NCBI GenBank assembly: GCA_038210275.1
Contig: JBBQWV010000016.1
Span: forward strand, 23,440 to 87,439
Direction of reading: 5' to 3'
DNA from: PALSA-1296 sp038210275
GTDB lineage: Bacteria; Bacteroidota; Ignavibacteria; Palsa-1295
Length of the DNA: 64,000 nt
Part shown: piece by piece, positions 26,294 through 34,619 of the stretch
Numbering within the stretch: the stretch's first letter is position 1
How the letters are laid out: the number at the start of each line of letters is the position of its first letter
Notes under the pieces: model-generated
Told to the model about the DNA's origin: nothing
Database searches by the model: none
What the model saw: only the letters and a program-made list of their open reading frames with translations
Program-made: the position numbers and the translations under genes

Positions 26294-28336
26294 ATGGGTC
26301 TAATAAAAGCTACACAATTTTTCTATTCCGGGGTTTTCCTTCTCCTGCTAACCTCTTCACTGTACTCTCAGGAAGTGCAGTGGGCTAACGAGGTTATCAG
26401 CAAATCGTCTGAAATCGGATCGAAGGAATATTCGGCGAAGCAAGTTCTTGGCAAACCCAATAAATGCCCGGCATCCGGTGATAGCCCTTGTGCTTGGTTT
26501 GGCAGAAGCGATGGTCTGTTTGGCGGCAGGGAAGAGCATATCAAGGTTGGTTACAAAAAACCAATGCAGATCCAGCAAGTTGGTATTGCAGAGAATTTTA
26601 ATCCCGGTGCTGTCGAGAAAGTGATCCTCTACGATACCAAAGATGAGCCTCATGTCGTCTATCATGGCGAAGCCGCGCCGGTGAACGTTGCATCGCGTGT
26701 GATGCACGTAAATTTCCTCAAAACCGATTATAAAGTAAAAGCTGTTGAGCTTGTTCTTCAATGCGGAAAAGTCCCCGGCATGAATGAGATTGATGCCATC
26801 GGAATTTCAGCTTCAAAGACTCCCATTACTGCAGAGATCAACATTGCACCGAATTCGAAGATCGAAGGGACAAAAGAAAATCTCGGATCGGGAGTGAACT
26901 CTCCTTACGAAGAAGTCTATCCTATTATTTCTCCGGATGGAAAAACATTATACCTTGATCGTAAATATAGTCCAAATAATTTTGGGGCAGATATTAACGG
27001 CCCAAATGATAATATCTGGTACTCGGAGTTAACTCCGGATGGGAAATGGGGACTAGCAAAGAATATTGGAAGTGGATTGAATAACGGATATGGCACTTTC
27101 TCTGCTTCGATCACGCCTGATGGTAATACACTCTTGATCGGAGGTAAATTTCTCGATAACGCAACGAACCAGATTACTTTTAGTATTTGGACTGTCAGGA
27201 AAATTGTCGGTGGCTGGGGAATTCCATCAAGGGTTCGAATCGATAGCTACTATACCCACAACCGCTTCATGGAGTTTTGTCTTTCTCCTGATGGTAAAAC
27301 ATTGCTTATGAGTCTGCAGCGCGATGATTCTTATGGTGCACGCGATATGTATGCATCTTTTCTTAAACCTGACGGCACATGGAGCGCTCCAAAAAATCTC
27401 GGTCCGGAAGTAAATTCTGCCGGAGATGAAGGGATGCCATTCCTTGCTGCCGATGGAAAAACGCTTTACTTTGGTTCTGACGGATTCAGCGGATATGGCT
27501 CGACGGATATGTTCTTTTCTCATAGACTTGACGACACATGGCAGAATTGGAGCGAACCCGAAAATCTCGGACCCGATTTTAATACACCGGAATGGGATGC
27601 GTATTTTACAATTCCTGCATCAGCTGAGTATGCCTATTTCGTATCACATCAAGGCTCGATGGGTGGCTCAGATATTTTCCGCGCAAAACTTCCACCGTCT
27701 CTACAGCCATTTCCTGTAGTTCTGGTTAACGGAAAAGTGATTGATGCCAATACCGGAAAACCTATCGAAGCAACGATCCATTACGAAGTTCTTCCCGGCG
27801 GCAAAGAAGCCGGCATTGCACATAGTAATCCAGCAACTGGCGAATATAAAATATCGCTCCCAGCAGGTGCTCTGTACGGTTTTCGCGCCGAAGTGAAAGG
27901 CTACGTTGCCGTCAACGAAAATCTCGACGTGAAAAAGGTTACCGCTTATAAAGAAATAGAGCGCAATCTTAAACTCGTTCCATTCGAAGTCGGGCAGACC
28001 GTTCGCTTGAATAATCTTTTCTTCGATCTAAATAAAAGTGAACTGAAATCCGAATCTTTCGCCGAGCTTGACCGTCTCGTGGAATTACTGAAAACCTCAT
28101 CGAAAATGGAAGTCGAGATCATCGGACATACCGATAACATCGGCTACGATGCAGCGAATAAAAAATTATCCGTTGATCGCGCAAATGCCGTCCGCAATTA
28201 TCTTGTCAGCAAGTCCATTCCCGGCAACCGCCTCAAAACCATCGGTTACGGCAAAACCAAACCCCTTGCCTCCAACGACACCGAAGAAGGCAGACAGCAG
28301 AATCGCAGAGTTGAGTTTACGATTCTGAAACAGTAG
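26294..28336 (+). CDS. PorE-like OmpA family protein with PD40 propeller
   Basis: 680 residues. The signal peptide ends near YSQEV. Residues 25-150 form a beta-rich domain of unknown type. Residues 190-440 hold PD40/WD40-like repeats with the PIISPDGKTLYL, SPDGKTLLM and LAADGKTLYFGSDG pattern. Residues 460-545 are a carboxypeptidase-regulatory-like fold (VNGKVIDANTGKPIEA). Residues 560-680 are an OmpA C-terminal peptidoglycan-binding domain (NNLFFDLNKSELK, IIGHTDNIGYDAANKKLS, RVEFTI). PorE of the T9SS has propeller, CNA/regulatory and OmpA domains with a TPR at the front; here the front is different. Likely an outer-membrane/periplasm anchor, possibly of the T9SS. Confidence 0.82.
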   Translation: MGLIKATQFFYSGVFLLLLTSSLYSQEVQWANEVISKSSEIGSKEYSAKQVLGKPNKCPASGDSPCAWFGRSDGLFGGREEHIKVGYKKPMQIQQVGIAENFNPGAVEKVILYDTKDEPHVVYHGEAAPVNVASRVMHVNFLKTDYKVKAVELVLQCGKVPGMNEIDAIGISASKTPITAEINIAPNSKIEGTKENLGSGVNSPYEEVYPIISPDGKTLYLDRKYSPNNFGADINGPNDNIWYSELTPDGKWGLAKNIGSGLNNGYGTFSASITPDGNTLLIGGKFLDNATNQITFSIWTVRKIVGGWGIPSRVRIDSYYTHNRFMEFCLSPDGKTLLMSLQRDDSYGARDMYASFLKPDGTWSAPKNLGPEVNSAGDEGMPFLAADGKTLYFGSDGFSGYGSTDMFFSHRLDDTWQNWSEPENLGPDFNTPEWDAYFTIPASAEYAYFVSHQGSMGGSDIFRAKLPPSLQPFPVVLVNGKVIDANTGKPIEATIHYEVLPGGKEAGIAHSNPATGEYKISLPAGALYGFRAEVKGYVAVNENLDVKKVTAYKEIERNLKLVPFEVGQTVRLNNLFFDLNKSELKSESFAELDRLVELLKTSSKMEVEIIGHTDNIGYDAANKKLSVDRANAVRNYLVSKSIPGNRLKTIGYGKTKPLASNDTEEGRQQNRRVEFTILKQ

Positions 28337-28367
28337 AGTATTGACGTATATGGTGTACCCATGGCTG

Positions 28368-28466
28368 TCTGAACCTTGATTTCATGAGATTAAAAAGATG
28401 TGGTAAGATTTTTACTACAACAAAATCTTTCTTAATCCTCAAAATCTTTTAAAATCAAGGTTCAGA
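28368..28466. repeat. 99-bp near-palindromic dispersed repeat
   Basis: Outer arms TCTGAACCTTGATTT (28368-28382) and AAATCAAGGTTCAGA (28452-28466) are perfect 15-bp complements. The inner sequence (AGATTAAAAAGAT versus ATCTTTCTTAAT) is also largely self-complementary. Related arms appear at 17488-17709 and near 50926-50960. It is 30 bp past the PorE-like stop and could serve as a transcription or RNA stability element. Confidence 0.75.
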
Positions 28467-28541
28467 TGTTTTTAAATTTTCAATGAACAGATCGCAGCGA
28501 TATCCCTTCTGAGGATCACTCTCCGATCATGAAAACAGTTT

Positions 28542-28571
28542 GGTAGTTTAGTAGTTGGTAGTTTAGTAGTT
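28542..28571. repeat. Tandem 15-bp duplication
   Basis: GGTAGTTTAGTAGTT occurs twice without a gap (28542-28556 and 28557-28571). It is non-coding and lies within the repeat-rich spacer. Confidence 0.85.
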
Positions 28572-28911
28572 ATTTAAAAAATGTCATTGCGAGGAGTCCG
28601 CTTGCGGACGACGTGGCAATCTCAGATAGTTATCGTAGTTATAAATCTCCGGATTAGAGATTAGAGTGGTGGTTAGTTCACTCATAGCTCAGTCCTCATA
28701 GCTCATAGCTACTCCCACAACCCCACAATTGCTCGTTTCCCAATATCTCTCTTTTTATTTTTCCATTTATCGGCGAGGATTACGCTCTAAGTGCCATCGA
28801 AGCAAAATATCAAAAGGAATAGAAGGCTGGATTGAGGCTTCCTGTATGTATTTTACGCAAAACATCGTAGGTTATTTCGCTATAAAATACATATTGTCGA
28901 ACTTTCGAATG

Positions 28912-28919
28912 CAAATATA
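28912..28919 (-). promoter_or_regulatory. Orphan TATATTTG promoter-like element
   Basis: A perfect TAnnTTTG match on the minus strand, in the GCAAATATACG context also seen before the gene starting at 30837. Downstream on the minus strand there is no annotated gene, only a 32-codon frame at 28865-28767 (begins MFCVKYIQEA) and then repeats. It may drive a small RNA or be a chance match. Confidence 0.35.
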
Positions 28920-29215
28920 CGGATGAAAAGTGTTTTTGTCAAGGTGCCCATACCAAACTATTTTCAAAATCGGCGAAATCAGGCTGGAATCGCCAAAGAT
29001 TTTTTTGAGGGTGAATTGTGGGAATAGGTGCCCATTGGGAAAATCGGTCGAGTTTCGGCGATCTGGCGTTCAGGGGGAGATCGGATTCATTTCCCAAATC
29101 CCCGAAGAGAGTTGTTCGCTTACCCAGCAAGAAGTAAAGAACAGAAATCTCTCTGCCCTTGTTAATTATGTGAAGATGCGAAAAGCATCCTAAATTCACA
29201 GAAAAATACTATGCT

Positions 29216-30109
29216 ATGTTCCGGTACTTATTTACCACTTTTTTTATCTTTTCACTTATAGTTGTTTTTGATAGAACTGCGAAGGCACAAACCGATTCAT
29301 TAGAGATTGAATATGGTTTGGAATCTAATAATCTGGATCCCACCACCGCTATTCCTGTAATTGATTCATTTCTCCTGAAAAACCCAAATACTCCCAGGCG
29401 TGCGAAGATTGAATATAAACTTGCCGAATTATACGCAAAGGGGAATCAAGTGGAAAAGGCGAAAGAGCTTTATTTGAAGATCATCGAATCAAAGAGGAAC
29501 GATACAGCACAAATAAGTCCTGATGAGATGATGGAAGGCGATAGAGCATATATGGTTAATCTGCGAAACTATGCAGCATTTAATATGGCAGAATTATATT
29601 ATGCTGCAAAGGATTATAAAACGGCAATCGTTTATTATAAAATAGGAATATACAGATTTCCGTTTCGCCATTTCTCCGGTTCGGATATTAATCAGCACCG
29701 TGTCAAAGAATTCCAAAATCTTGCGGATGCGTATGCACAGTCAGGTCAAATGGATAGCGCCCTCTCAGTTCTTCTGCCGTTTATGTTTAATCCCATTGTG
29801 TATTCGCCTCGTGCAGTAATGAAAGCTGCATATCTGATTATGATGGATTCCACTAATCATAATTGGTGCTCAAAGTTTAATACTGCCCTTGCAACCATGA
29901 AGCTTACCGATACGACAATGCAATTCCGACTTGATTCCGTGCTTATTAAGATACCAATGGTATTTCATGAATTTCCGAATACTTCAGTCACGACCACAGG
30001 AAATTCAGAAATGTGGACCCCTCCAAAAACTGCTTCTCAAGCGATTAAATTATTCAAAGACCACCAATTCTGTAAGGTTATCTGTAAGCAGGAGGATGAA
30101 AAGAAATGA
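29216..30109 (+). CDS. Secreted TPR-like protein, unknown function
   Basis: 297 residues with a clear signal peptide (FRYLFTTFFIFSLIVVF, cleavage near TAKAQ). Residues 50-110 and 125-200 form helix pairs with TPR spacing (AKIEYKLAELYAKGNQVEKAKELYLKII, then AAFNMAELYYAAKDYKTAIVYYKIGIY, then NLADAYAQSGQMDSALSVLLPF). The C-terminal 90 residues have no recognised domain. A second ATG 5 bp upstream is out of frame. It probably acts in the periplasm or is lipid-free and exported. It converges with the next gene, with only 8 bp between the stops. Confidence 0.7.
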   Translation: MFRYLFTTFFIFSLIVVFDRTAKAQTDSLEIEYGLESNNLDPTTAIPVIDSFLLKNPNTPRRAKIEYKLAELYAKGNQVEKAKELYLKIIESKRNDTAQISPDEMMEGDRAYMVNLRNYAAFNMAELYYAAKDYKTAIVYYKIGIYRFPFRHFSGSDINQHRVKEFQNLADAYAQSGQMDSALSVLLPFMFNPIVYSPRAVMKAAYLIMMDSTNHNWCSKFNTALATMKLTDTTMQFRLDSVLIKIPMVFHEFPNTSVTTTGNSEMWTPPKTASQAIKLFKDHQFCKVICKQEDEKK

Positions 30110-30117
30110 GAGCTGAT

Positions 30118-30837
30118 TCAATGAATCCTCATGGTATCATACGTTACGGGAGGATTGACATGAATTTTCTCCTTCTTTAATATAGGGTTCTGAGGCATAG
30201 GCTCTGTCGGAATAAACCCATGGATCCAAGCATCTTTGATATGAAGCCGTGATATCCATACCTTTGATTTATTGGGATTGAGTTCTACTGCAGCAAGAAT
30301 ACCGCCCCATCTGGTGGATTCGCCTACCATCGTGGATAGGTGCATTTCTGCAGTATCGGATACAGTGTAGGGGAAATCATAATTCTCAAAGCAGTATATA
30401 GATGTTTTTGCTTTGTTCGATGAAGTACAATGCCCCTTTACTGAATCGTGCTTCATACTTATCTCGTTCTGGTTGAATCGTGCATGACTGTCGTCAGTAT
30501 CGAAAGTTGTTGGATGCCCAGCCATCTTCAGAGGTTTTCCTATTAACGTTGTCGCATACTTCCCGAAGCTTTCGTATGACAACTCACCTTCAGATACGCT
30601 TCCTGCACCGGCGAGAATCGTTATATACCGAAGCAGTTCTGGAAATCCGGACGTAATATCGTCCTCATGCTTGGCAAGCAAATCTTTCGACATCGCATAA
30701 GCGTCAGTCCATGATTCCGTACCGAGCTTTTGAAAGATTGGAAGCATTTCTTCGCGAGTTACTTCCTGCGAGAAGACGCTCGCGGAAGCAGAAAAGATAA
30801 AAATAAGAATGAGAATGAATTTATGAAGCTGTGGCAT
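30118..30837 (-). CDS. Secreted protein, unknown function
   Basis: 239 residues from the ATG at 30837, which opens a good signal peptide (LHKFILILIFIFSASASVFSQ). A TTG nine bases earlier gives three extra residues and overlaps the promoter region, so I reject it. The mature part has no motif I recognise. It contains a FDTDDSHARFNQNEISMKHD segment, one Cys pair (HCTSS, YCFENY) and a C-terminal stretch rich in Pro and Lys. A TATATTTG promoter ends 6 bp before the ATG. Function unknown. Confidence 0.65.
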   Translation of the reverse strand: MPQLHKFILILIFIFSASASVFSQEVTREEMLPIFQKLGTESWTDAYAMSKDLLAKHEDDITSGFPELLRYITILAGAGSVSEGELSYESFGKYATTLIGKPLKMAGHPTTFDTDDSHARFNQNEISMKHDSVKGHCTSSNKAKTSIYCFENYDFPYTVSDTAEMHLSTMVGESTRWGGILAAVELNPNKSKVWISRLHIKDAWIHGFIPTEPMPQNPILKKEKIHVNPPVTYDTMRIH

Positions 30838-30843
30838 AGAATG

Positions 30844-30851
30844 CAAATATA
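30844..30851 (-). promoter_or_regulatory. TAnnTTTG promoter abutting the start codon
   Basis: TATATTTG on the minus strand, with its last base 6 nt before the ATG at 30837. In Bacteroidetes promoters transcription begins a few bases past this element, which would place the first nucleotide at or next to the ATG. There is no Shine-Dalgarno sequence. Confidence 0.6.
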
Positions 30852-30920
30852 CGTAAGCAATTCGGAGTAATCTTAAAGCTTGTACTATTCCCCAAAACTC
30901 TCTCCCTTGTTTTTTCGTTT

Positions 30921-31805
30921 ATGGGTTTGATGTTACTCGATCTGCCTGTTATTGCCCAGCCAAAGCCTCGTGAAGCCCGTCCTGAGTGGCTGAAGGTGCG
31001 TATTCCGTCCGGTGAAAATTATTCGCGATTGAAAAATATCATGCAGGAGCATGATCTGCATACGGTTTGCGAAGAAGCGCGCTGCCCGAATGTGGCTGAA
31101 TGCTGGAATTCGGGCACGGCAACATTCATGATCTTAGGCGATACGTGTACTCGCTCATGTGGCTTTTGCGCTGTCAAAACAGGACGTCCGACATTTCTCG
31201 ATACCGAAGAACCTGAGCGCGTCGCCGATGCTGCGAGACTCATGGACTTACGTCATCTCGTTATCACGAGTGTTAATCGCGACGAACTTCCCGATGGCGG
31301 AGCAAGTGTTTTTGCCGAGACGATCCGTGCAACTCGCAGAGCGAATCCGAAAACAAGAATTGAAGTTCTTATTCCTGATTTCAAAGGGAAAGATGAATCG
31401 CTGAAATTAATTTTTGATGCACGTCCTGATATTTTGAATCATAATACAGAGACCGTACCTTCGATGTATCGGTTAGTTCGTCCCCAAGCAAAGTATCAAT
31501 GGTCGCTGAAAGTATTGCGTCGCGCAAAAGAAGAAGGATTTATCACGAAGACAGGAATCATGCTCGGACTTGGCGAGAGCAGGGAAGAGCTTATGCGCGT
31601 GATGACAGATCTTGTAGAAATTAAAGTTGATATTCTGACCTTAGGACAGTACCTTCAACCTTCACCGAATCACCTCCCCGTGTTTCGCTTTTTGCATCCC
31701 GATGAATTCAAAGAGCTGCACGATATCGGCATGGATATGGGTTTCCGTAATGTCGAATCGGGTCCCCTCGTTCGCAGTTCCTATCACGCTGAACAGCATA
31801 TTTGA
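30921..31805 (+). CDS. lipA: Lipoyl synthase
   Basis: 294 residues. CEEARCPNVAEC holds the auxiliary 4Fe-4S cluster ligands (CX4CX5C), CTRSCGFC is the radical-SAM CX3CX2C cluster, and VRSSYHA near the C-terminus is the RSS motif that binds the auxiliary cluster. The enzyme inserts two sulfurs into octanoyl groups on lipoyl domains. This includes the GcvH partner of the glycine decarboxylase encoded at 34620. The ATG at 30921 and another at 30930 both precede the conserved KPREARPEWLKVRIP segment. It is followed directly by waaA (TGATG overlap). Confidence 0.95.
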   Translation: MGLMLLDLPVIAQPKPREARPEWLKVRIPSGENYSRLKNIMQEHDLHTVCEEARCPNVAECWNSGTATFMILGDTCTRSCGFCAVKTGRPTFLDTEEPERVADAARLMDLRHLVITSVNRDELPDGGASVFAETIRATRRANPKTRIEVLIPDFKGKDESLKLIFDARPDILNHNTETVPSMYRLVRPQAKYQWSLKVLRRAKEEGFITKTGIMLGLGESREELMRVMTDLVEIKVDILTLGQYLQPSPNHLPVFRFLHPDEFKELHDIGMDMGFRNVESGPLVRSSYHAEQHI

Positions 31806-33091
31806 TGTATTTTTTTTATTCGGTTTTTATTTTCTTTTTTCGTATCATTCTCGGTACTCTTTCGCTATTTGATAGTAAGATCAGGCGCGGCATTGAGGGA
31901 AGAAAAAGTTTATTCCAGATAATAGAAAAACATTACTCAACAATAAGCCCACTACGCAAAAGAATTCTCATTCACGTTTCGTCCTTTGGGGAGTTGGAGC
32001 AAGCGAAGCCGGTGATCGCGGCGATCAAAGAAAAATATCCCGAAGCTCACATTCATCTGACTTTCTTTTCTCCGAGCGGATATGATAATGCAATTGATAC
32101 ATATAAGCTTCCTGATATAATCACATACTTGCCACTGGATTCGCAAGGCGATGTGGAATGGTTTCTCGATATTGTGAAGCCGCATCTTGTTCTTTTTGTC
32201 CGCTATGATCTCTGGCATAATTTCGTGCATGAACTTCATGACCGGAATATTCCAATGCTTCTTTTTAGCGCAACGTTTGATTCGTCATTTGGCAAATCTC
32301 TTCCTTTCTTGCGAAGTCTTTATAATAAGACGTATTCATTTATGAATACGATCTGTACCGTCAGCGAAGCAGATAAAAATATCATTACAAAATTTGCTGC
32401 TCATGCAAAAGACATAATCGTTGCCGGCGATACCAGATGCGATCAGGTGATTGCAAGGAAAAATGCTGTCGACGAAAGTAAAGAGCAGACGCTCCCTGAA
32501 AATATTCTGCAAAAAATAACTTCAGAGAATTTACGAGTTGTCGTTGCAGGGAGTACATGGGAAAATGACGAAGTGATTATTGTGCCGATATTAATGAAGG
32601 CTCTTTCTGCCGGAGAAAAACTATTTGTTATCATCGCTCCGCACGAAATAGGGAAAGCGCATATTGCATCATTGCTGTCGCAATTGGGAAGTCAGGCAAT
32701 CGTATTATCAAAAATATCTTCCTATCGCGACGAAAAAATTATTATTATTGATAGCATCGGAAAATTATTTGCGCTCTATCAATTTGCCTCGTTCTCATAC
32801 GTCGGCGGCGGATTTGGCTCCGGAGTGCATAATGTTCTGGAGCCTGCTGTTTGGGGAGTGCCTACAATTGTAGGACCGAATCATAAACGCTCGAAAGAAA
32901 TTTCTGCGCTTATAGGACTTGGCGCTGCAGTAGAAGTACAGAACCGTGACGAATTCGAGCAAGCGATGGGGCATTGGTTTACAACTGATATGGCACGATT
33001 GATCGCTTCAGCTTCAGCAAAAAGTTATGTTACCTCTTCTGCTGGAGCAACAGAGAAGATCATGGAGAAGATTGGTTTGCTGCAATGGTAA
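31805..33091 (+). CDS. waaA: 3-deoxy-D-manno-octulosonic acid transferase
   Basis: 428 residues from the ATG overlapping the lipA stop; a TTG three bases earlier is possible. An N-terminal membrane anchor (FFYSVFIFFFRIILGTL) is followed by IHVSSFGELEQAKPVI, which carries the catalytic Glu, and the late YVGGGFGSGVHNVLEPAVWG motif of the CMP-Kdo site. WaaA attaches Kdo to lipid A at the inner face of the inner membrane. This shows that the cell makes Kdo-lipid A, consistent with the MsbA/GT9 unit at 12318-16502. Confidence 0.92.
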   Translation: MYFFYSVFIFFFRIILGTLSLFDSKIRRGIEGRKSLFQIIEKHYSTISPLRKRILIHVSSFGELEQAKPVIAAIKEKYPEAHIHLTFFSPSGYDNAIDTYKLPDIITYLPLDSQGDVEWFLDIVKPHLVLFVRYDLWHNFVHELHDRNIPMLLFSATFDSSFGKSLPFLRSLYNKTYSFMNTICTVSEADKNIITKFAAHAKDIIVAGDTRCDQVIARKNAVDESKEQTLPENILQKITSENLRVVVAGSTWENDEVIIVPILMKALSAGEKLFVIIAPHEIGKAHIASLLSQLGSQAIVLSKISSYRDEKIIIIDSIGKLFALYQFASFSYVGGGFGSGVHNVLEPAVWGVPTIVGPNHKRSKEISALIGLGAAVEVQNRDEFEQAMGHWFTTDMARLIASASAKSYVTSSAGATEKIMEKIGLLQW

Positions 33092-33116
33092 ACTGACGGT
33101 ATTATCCCGAAAACGA

Positions 33117-33947
33117 TTAAGATGCTTCGTATTGCTCTTTATATTTCTTAATCGCCTCTAAAATTCCTCGCGCATATTTTGTCTGACCGGCTGCACTTTT
33201 TAAGAGCGCTTCTTCTTTGAGATTTGAAATATATCCAGTCTCAATAAGTACATTCGGCATTGATGCACCTACGAGGACGAAAAAACCTGCTTGTTCCACA
33301 CCGTTGTTCTTTATCCCAACTGATTTCTTTAACTCCTTCTGCACTGACGAGGCAAATTTCTCCGAGAACTTTACATCCTGCGAACGTGACATTGAAGTCA
33401 GAATAAAATCAATATCGGAAAGCGCATCATAGCGTTTTTTATTCTTCTCATATTCTATGACGGCATTTTCCCGCGCAGCAACTTTGATGGCTGCATCGGT
33501 TTTACCTGGACGCAGAATATACGTTGCTGTGCCGCTTGCTTTTGTAGGTTTTTCTGGGGTGGAGTTACAGTGGATGCTAATAAAAAGTTTTCCTTTATTC
33601 TCATTTGCAATCTCTCCACGACGATAGAGTTCGATGAATTTATCTGATTTGCGAGTATAAACTACTTCAATATCGGGAAGTTCTTCTTTAATTAACTCGC
33701 CTAATTTCAAGACTATCGCAAGCGTCGCTTGTTTCTCCTTAAACCCTTTTGTACCAATAGCTCCGGGATCTTTCCCTCCATGTCCTGCATCGAGTACAAT
33801 GACATCAAGTTTAGGATGTTTCTTTTTCGGCTTTGTTTTTACTTTAACAGCAGTCGAATCGTCATCACTCTTCTGATGAACGCTAGGAGTATAACTTGAT
33901 AGGCAGAACGAAAAAAAACAAAATGCTAATAGCGGAAGTTTGAGCAT
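33117..33947 (-). CDS. N-acetylmuramoyl-L-alanine amidase (Amidase_3)
   Basis: 276 residues. Signal peptide (LPLLAFCFFSFCLSSY), a short acidic/basic linker, then the Amidase_3 domain. VIVLDAGHGGKDPGA gives the first zinc His, FKEKQATL the Glu, FISIHCNS the second His, and VLIETGYISN the catalytic Glu. It removes stem peptides from glycan strands in the periplasm during division or remodelling. No SPOR, LysM or AMIN domain is present. It follows yajQ by 3 bp. Confidence 0.9.
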   Translation of the reverse strand: MLKLPLLAFCFFSFCLSSYTPSVHQKSDDDSTAVKVKTKPKKKHPKLDVIVLDAGHGGKDPGAIGTKGFKEKQATLAIVLKLGELIKEELPDIEVVYTRKSDKFIELYRRGEIANENKGKLFISIHCNSTPEKPTKASGTATYILRPGKTDAAIKVAARENAVIEYEKNKKRYDALSDIDFILTSMSRSQDVKFSEKFASSVQKELKKSVGIKNNGVEQAGFFVLVGASMPNVLIETGYISNLKEEALLKSAAGQTKYARGILEAIKKYKEQYEAS

Positions 33948-33950
33948 CCG

Positions 33951-34448
33951 TTAGCGATAATTCGTGAATTGAATGGGGAAATCAAAACTCTGAGCCTTCA
34001 GCGTTTGCATAGCTGTTTGTAGATCGTCCTTGCTTTTTCCGGTGATACGGACTTCCTCGCCTTGGATTGCGGCCTGAACTTTTAGCTTCAACTCCTTGAC
34101 CATCTTCGTGATCTGCTTCGCTTGCTCGGTTTCTAAACCGCTTTTGAGTTTGATGACCTGCCTGATAGAGCCGCCCGTCGCGGGTTCTTCTTTTCCGTAA
34201 TCAAGCACTTTAAGCGAAATTCCTCGCTTAATCATCTTGCCGTTCAATATTTCATGAAGGGCGCGGAGCTTCATATCATCGCTGGTATGAAGGGTGATCG
34301 TTTTTTCCTTGAGATTCATATCTATCTCGGTGTTCGAGCCTTTGAAGTCGTAGCGTTGCTCGACTTCCTTGCGCGCCTGATTGACGGCATTATCTACTTC
34401 CTGCTCATCGAACTCGCTTACAACATCGAATGAAAATTGGCTTGCCAT
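33951..34448 (-). CDS. YajQ family nucleotide-binding protein
   Basis: 165 residues, standard length. FSFDVVSEFDEQEVDNAVNQ, YDFKGSNTEIDM and the C-terminal VRITGKSKDDLQTAMQTL are YajQ hallmarks. The fold is two ferredoxin-like domains. Family members bind nucleotides or RNA, and in Xanthomonas one binds cyclic di-GMP and acts with a transcription factor. Whether this one does so is unknown. It forms a two-gene unit with the amidase and has a TAAATTTG promoter 23 bp before the ATG. Confidence 0.93.
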   Translation of the reverse strand: MASQFSFDVVSEFDEQEVDNAVNQARKEVEQRYDFKGSNTEIDMNLKEKTITLHTSDDMKLRALHEILNGKMIKRGISLKVLDYGKEEPATGGSIRQVIKLKSGLETEQAKQITKMVKELKLKVQAAIQGEEVRITGKSKDDLQTAMQTLKAQSFDFPIQFTNYR

Positions 34449-34471
34449 AATTATTTATATAGTTTAATATG

Positions 34472-34479
34472 CAAATTTA
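34472..34479 (-). promoter_or_regulatory. TAnnTTTG promoter of yajQ-amidase unit
   Basis: TAAATTTG on the minus strand, 23 bp before the yajQ ATG at 34448. It gives a predicted leader of about 17-19 nt, A/T-rich and without a Shine-Dalgarno sequence. Confidence 0.6.
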
Positions 34480-34619
34480 CGGAAACTCTGGAGTCCTATG
34501 CCCGAAGTCCGGTGTCCGAAGAACTTTTGACATTGAACTTCGTACCTCGAACTTTGGAGTACCCTAAATTTTTCTTCAAGAAAAACTGTTTCATGCGGCT
34601 ACTCAATTAACACCTACGA

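Larger units (their letters stand above)
28337..29215. other. Long intergenic region with repeats and a minus-strand promoter-like site
   Basis: No convincing gene in these 879 bases. The left half contains a 99-bp inverted repeat (28368-28466), a tandem 15-bp duplication (28542-28571), a GTCATTGCGAGG-type repeat (28583-28623, with hairpin GTCCGC-TT-GCGGAC at 28596-28609) and short CTCATAGCT direct repeats near 28680-28710. The right half (28920-29215) repeats AGGTGCCCAT and AAAATCGG but makes no protein I can support; frames on both strands are Arg/Ser-rich and look random. Confidence 0.6.

Noticed and set aside
28930..29199. Overlapping 86-87-codon frames on both strands in the spacer before 29216
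   Set aside because: Compositions are random-like, with no signal peptide, motif or ribosome site, and each is the shadow of the other.
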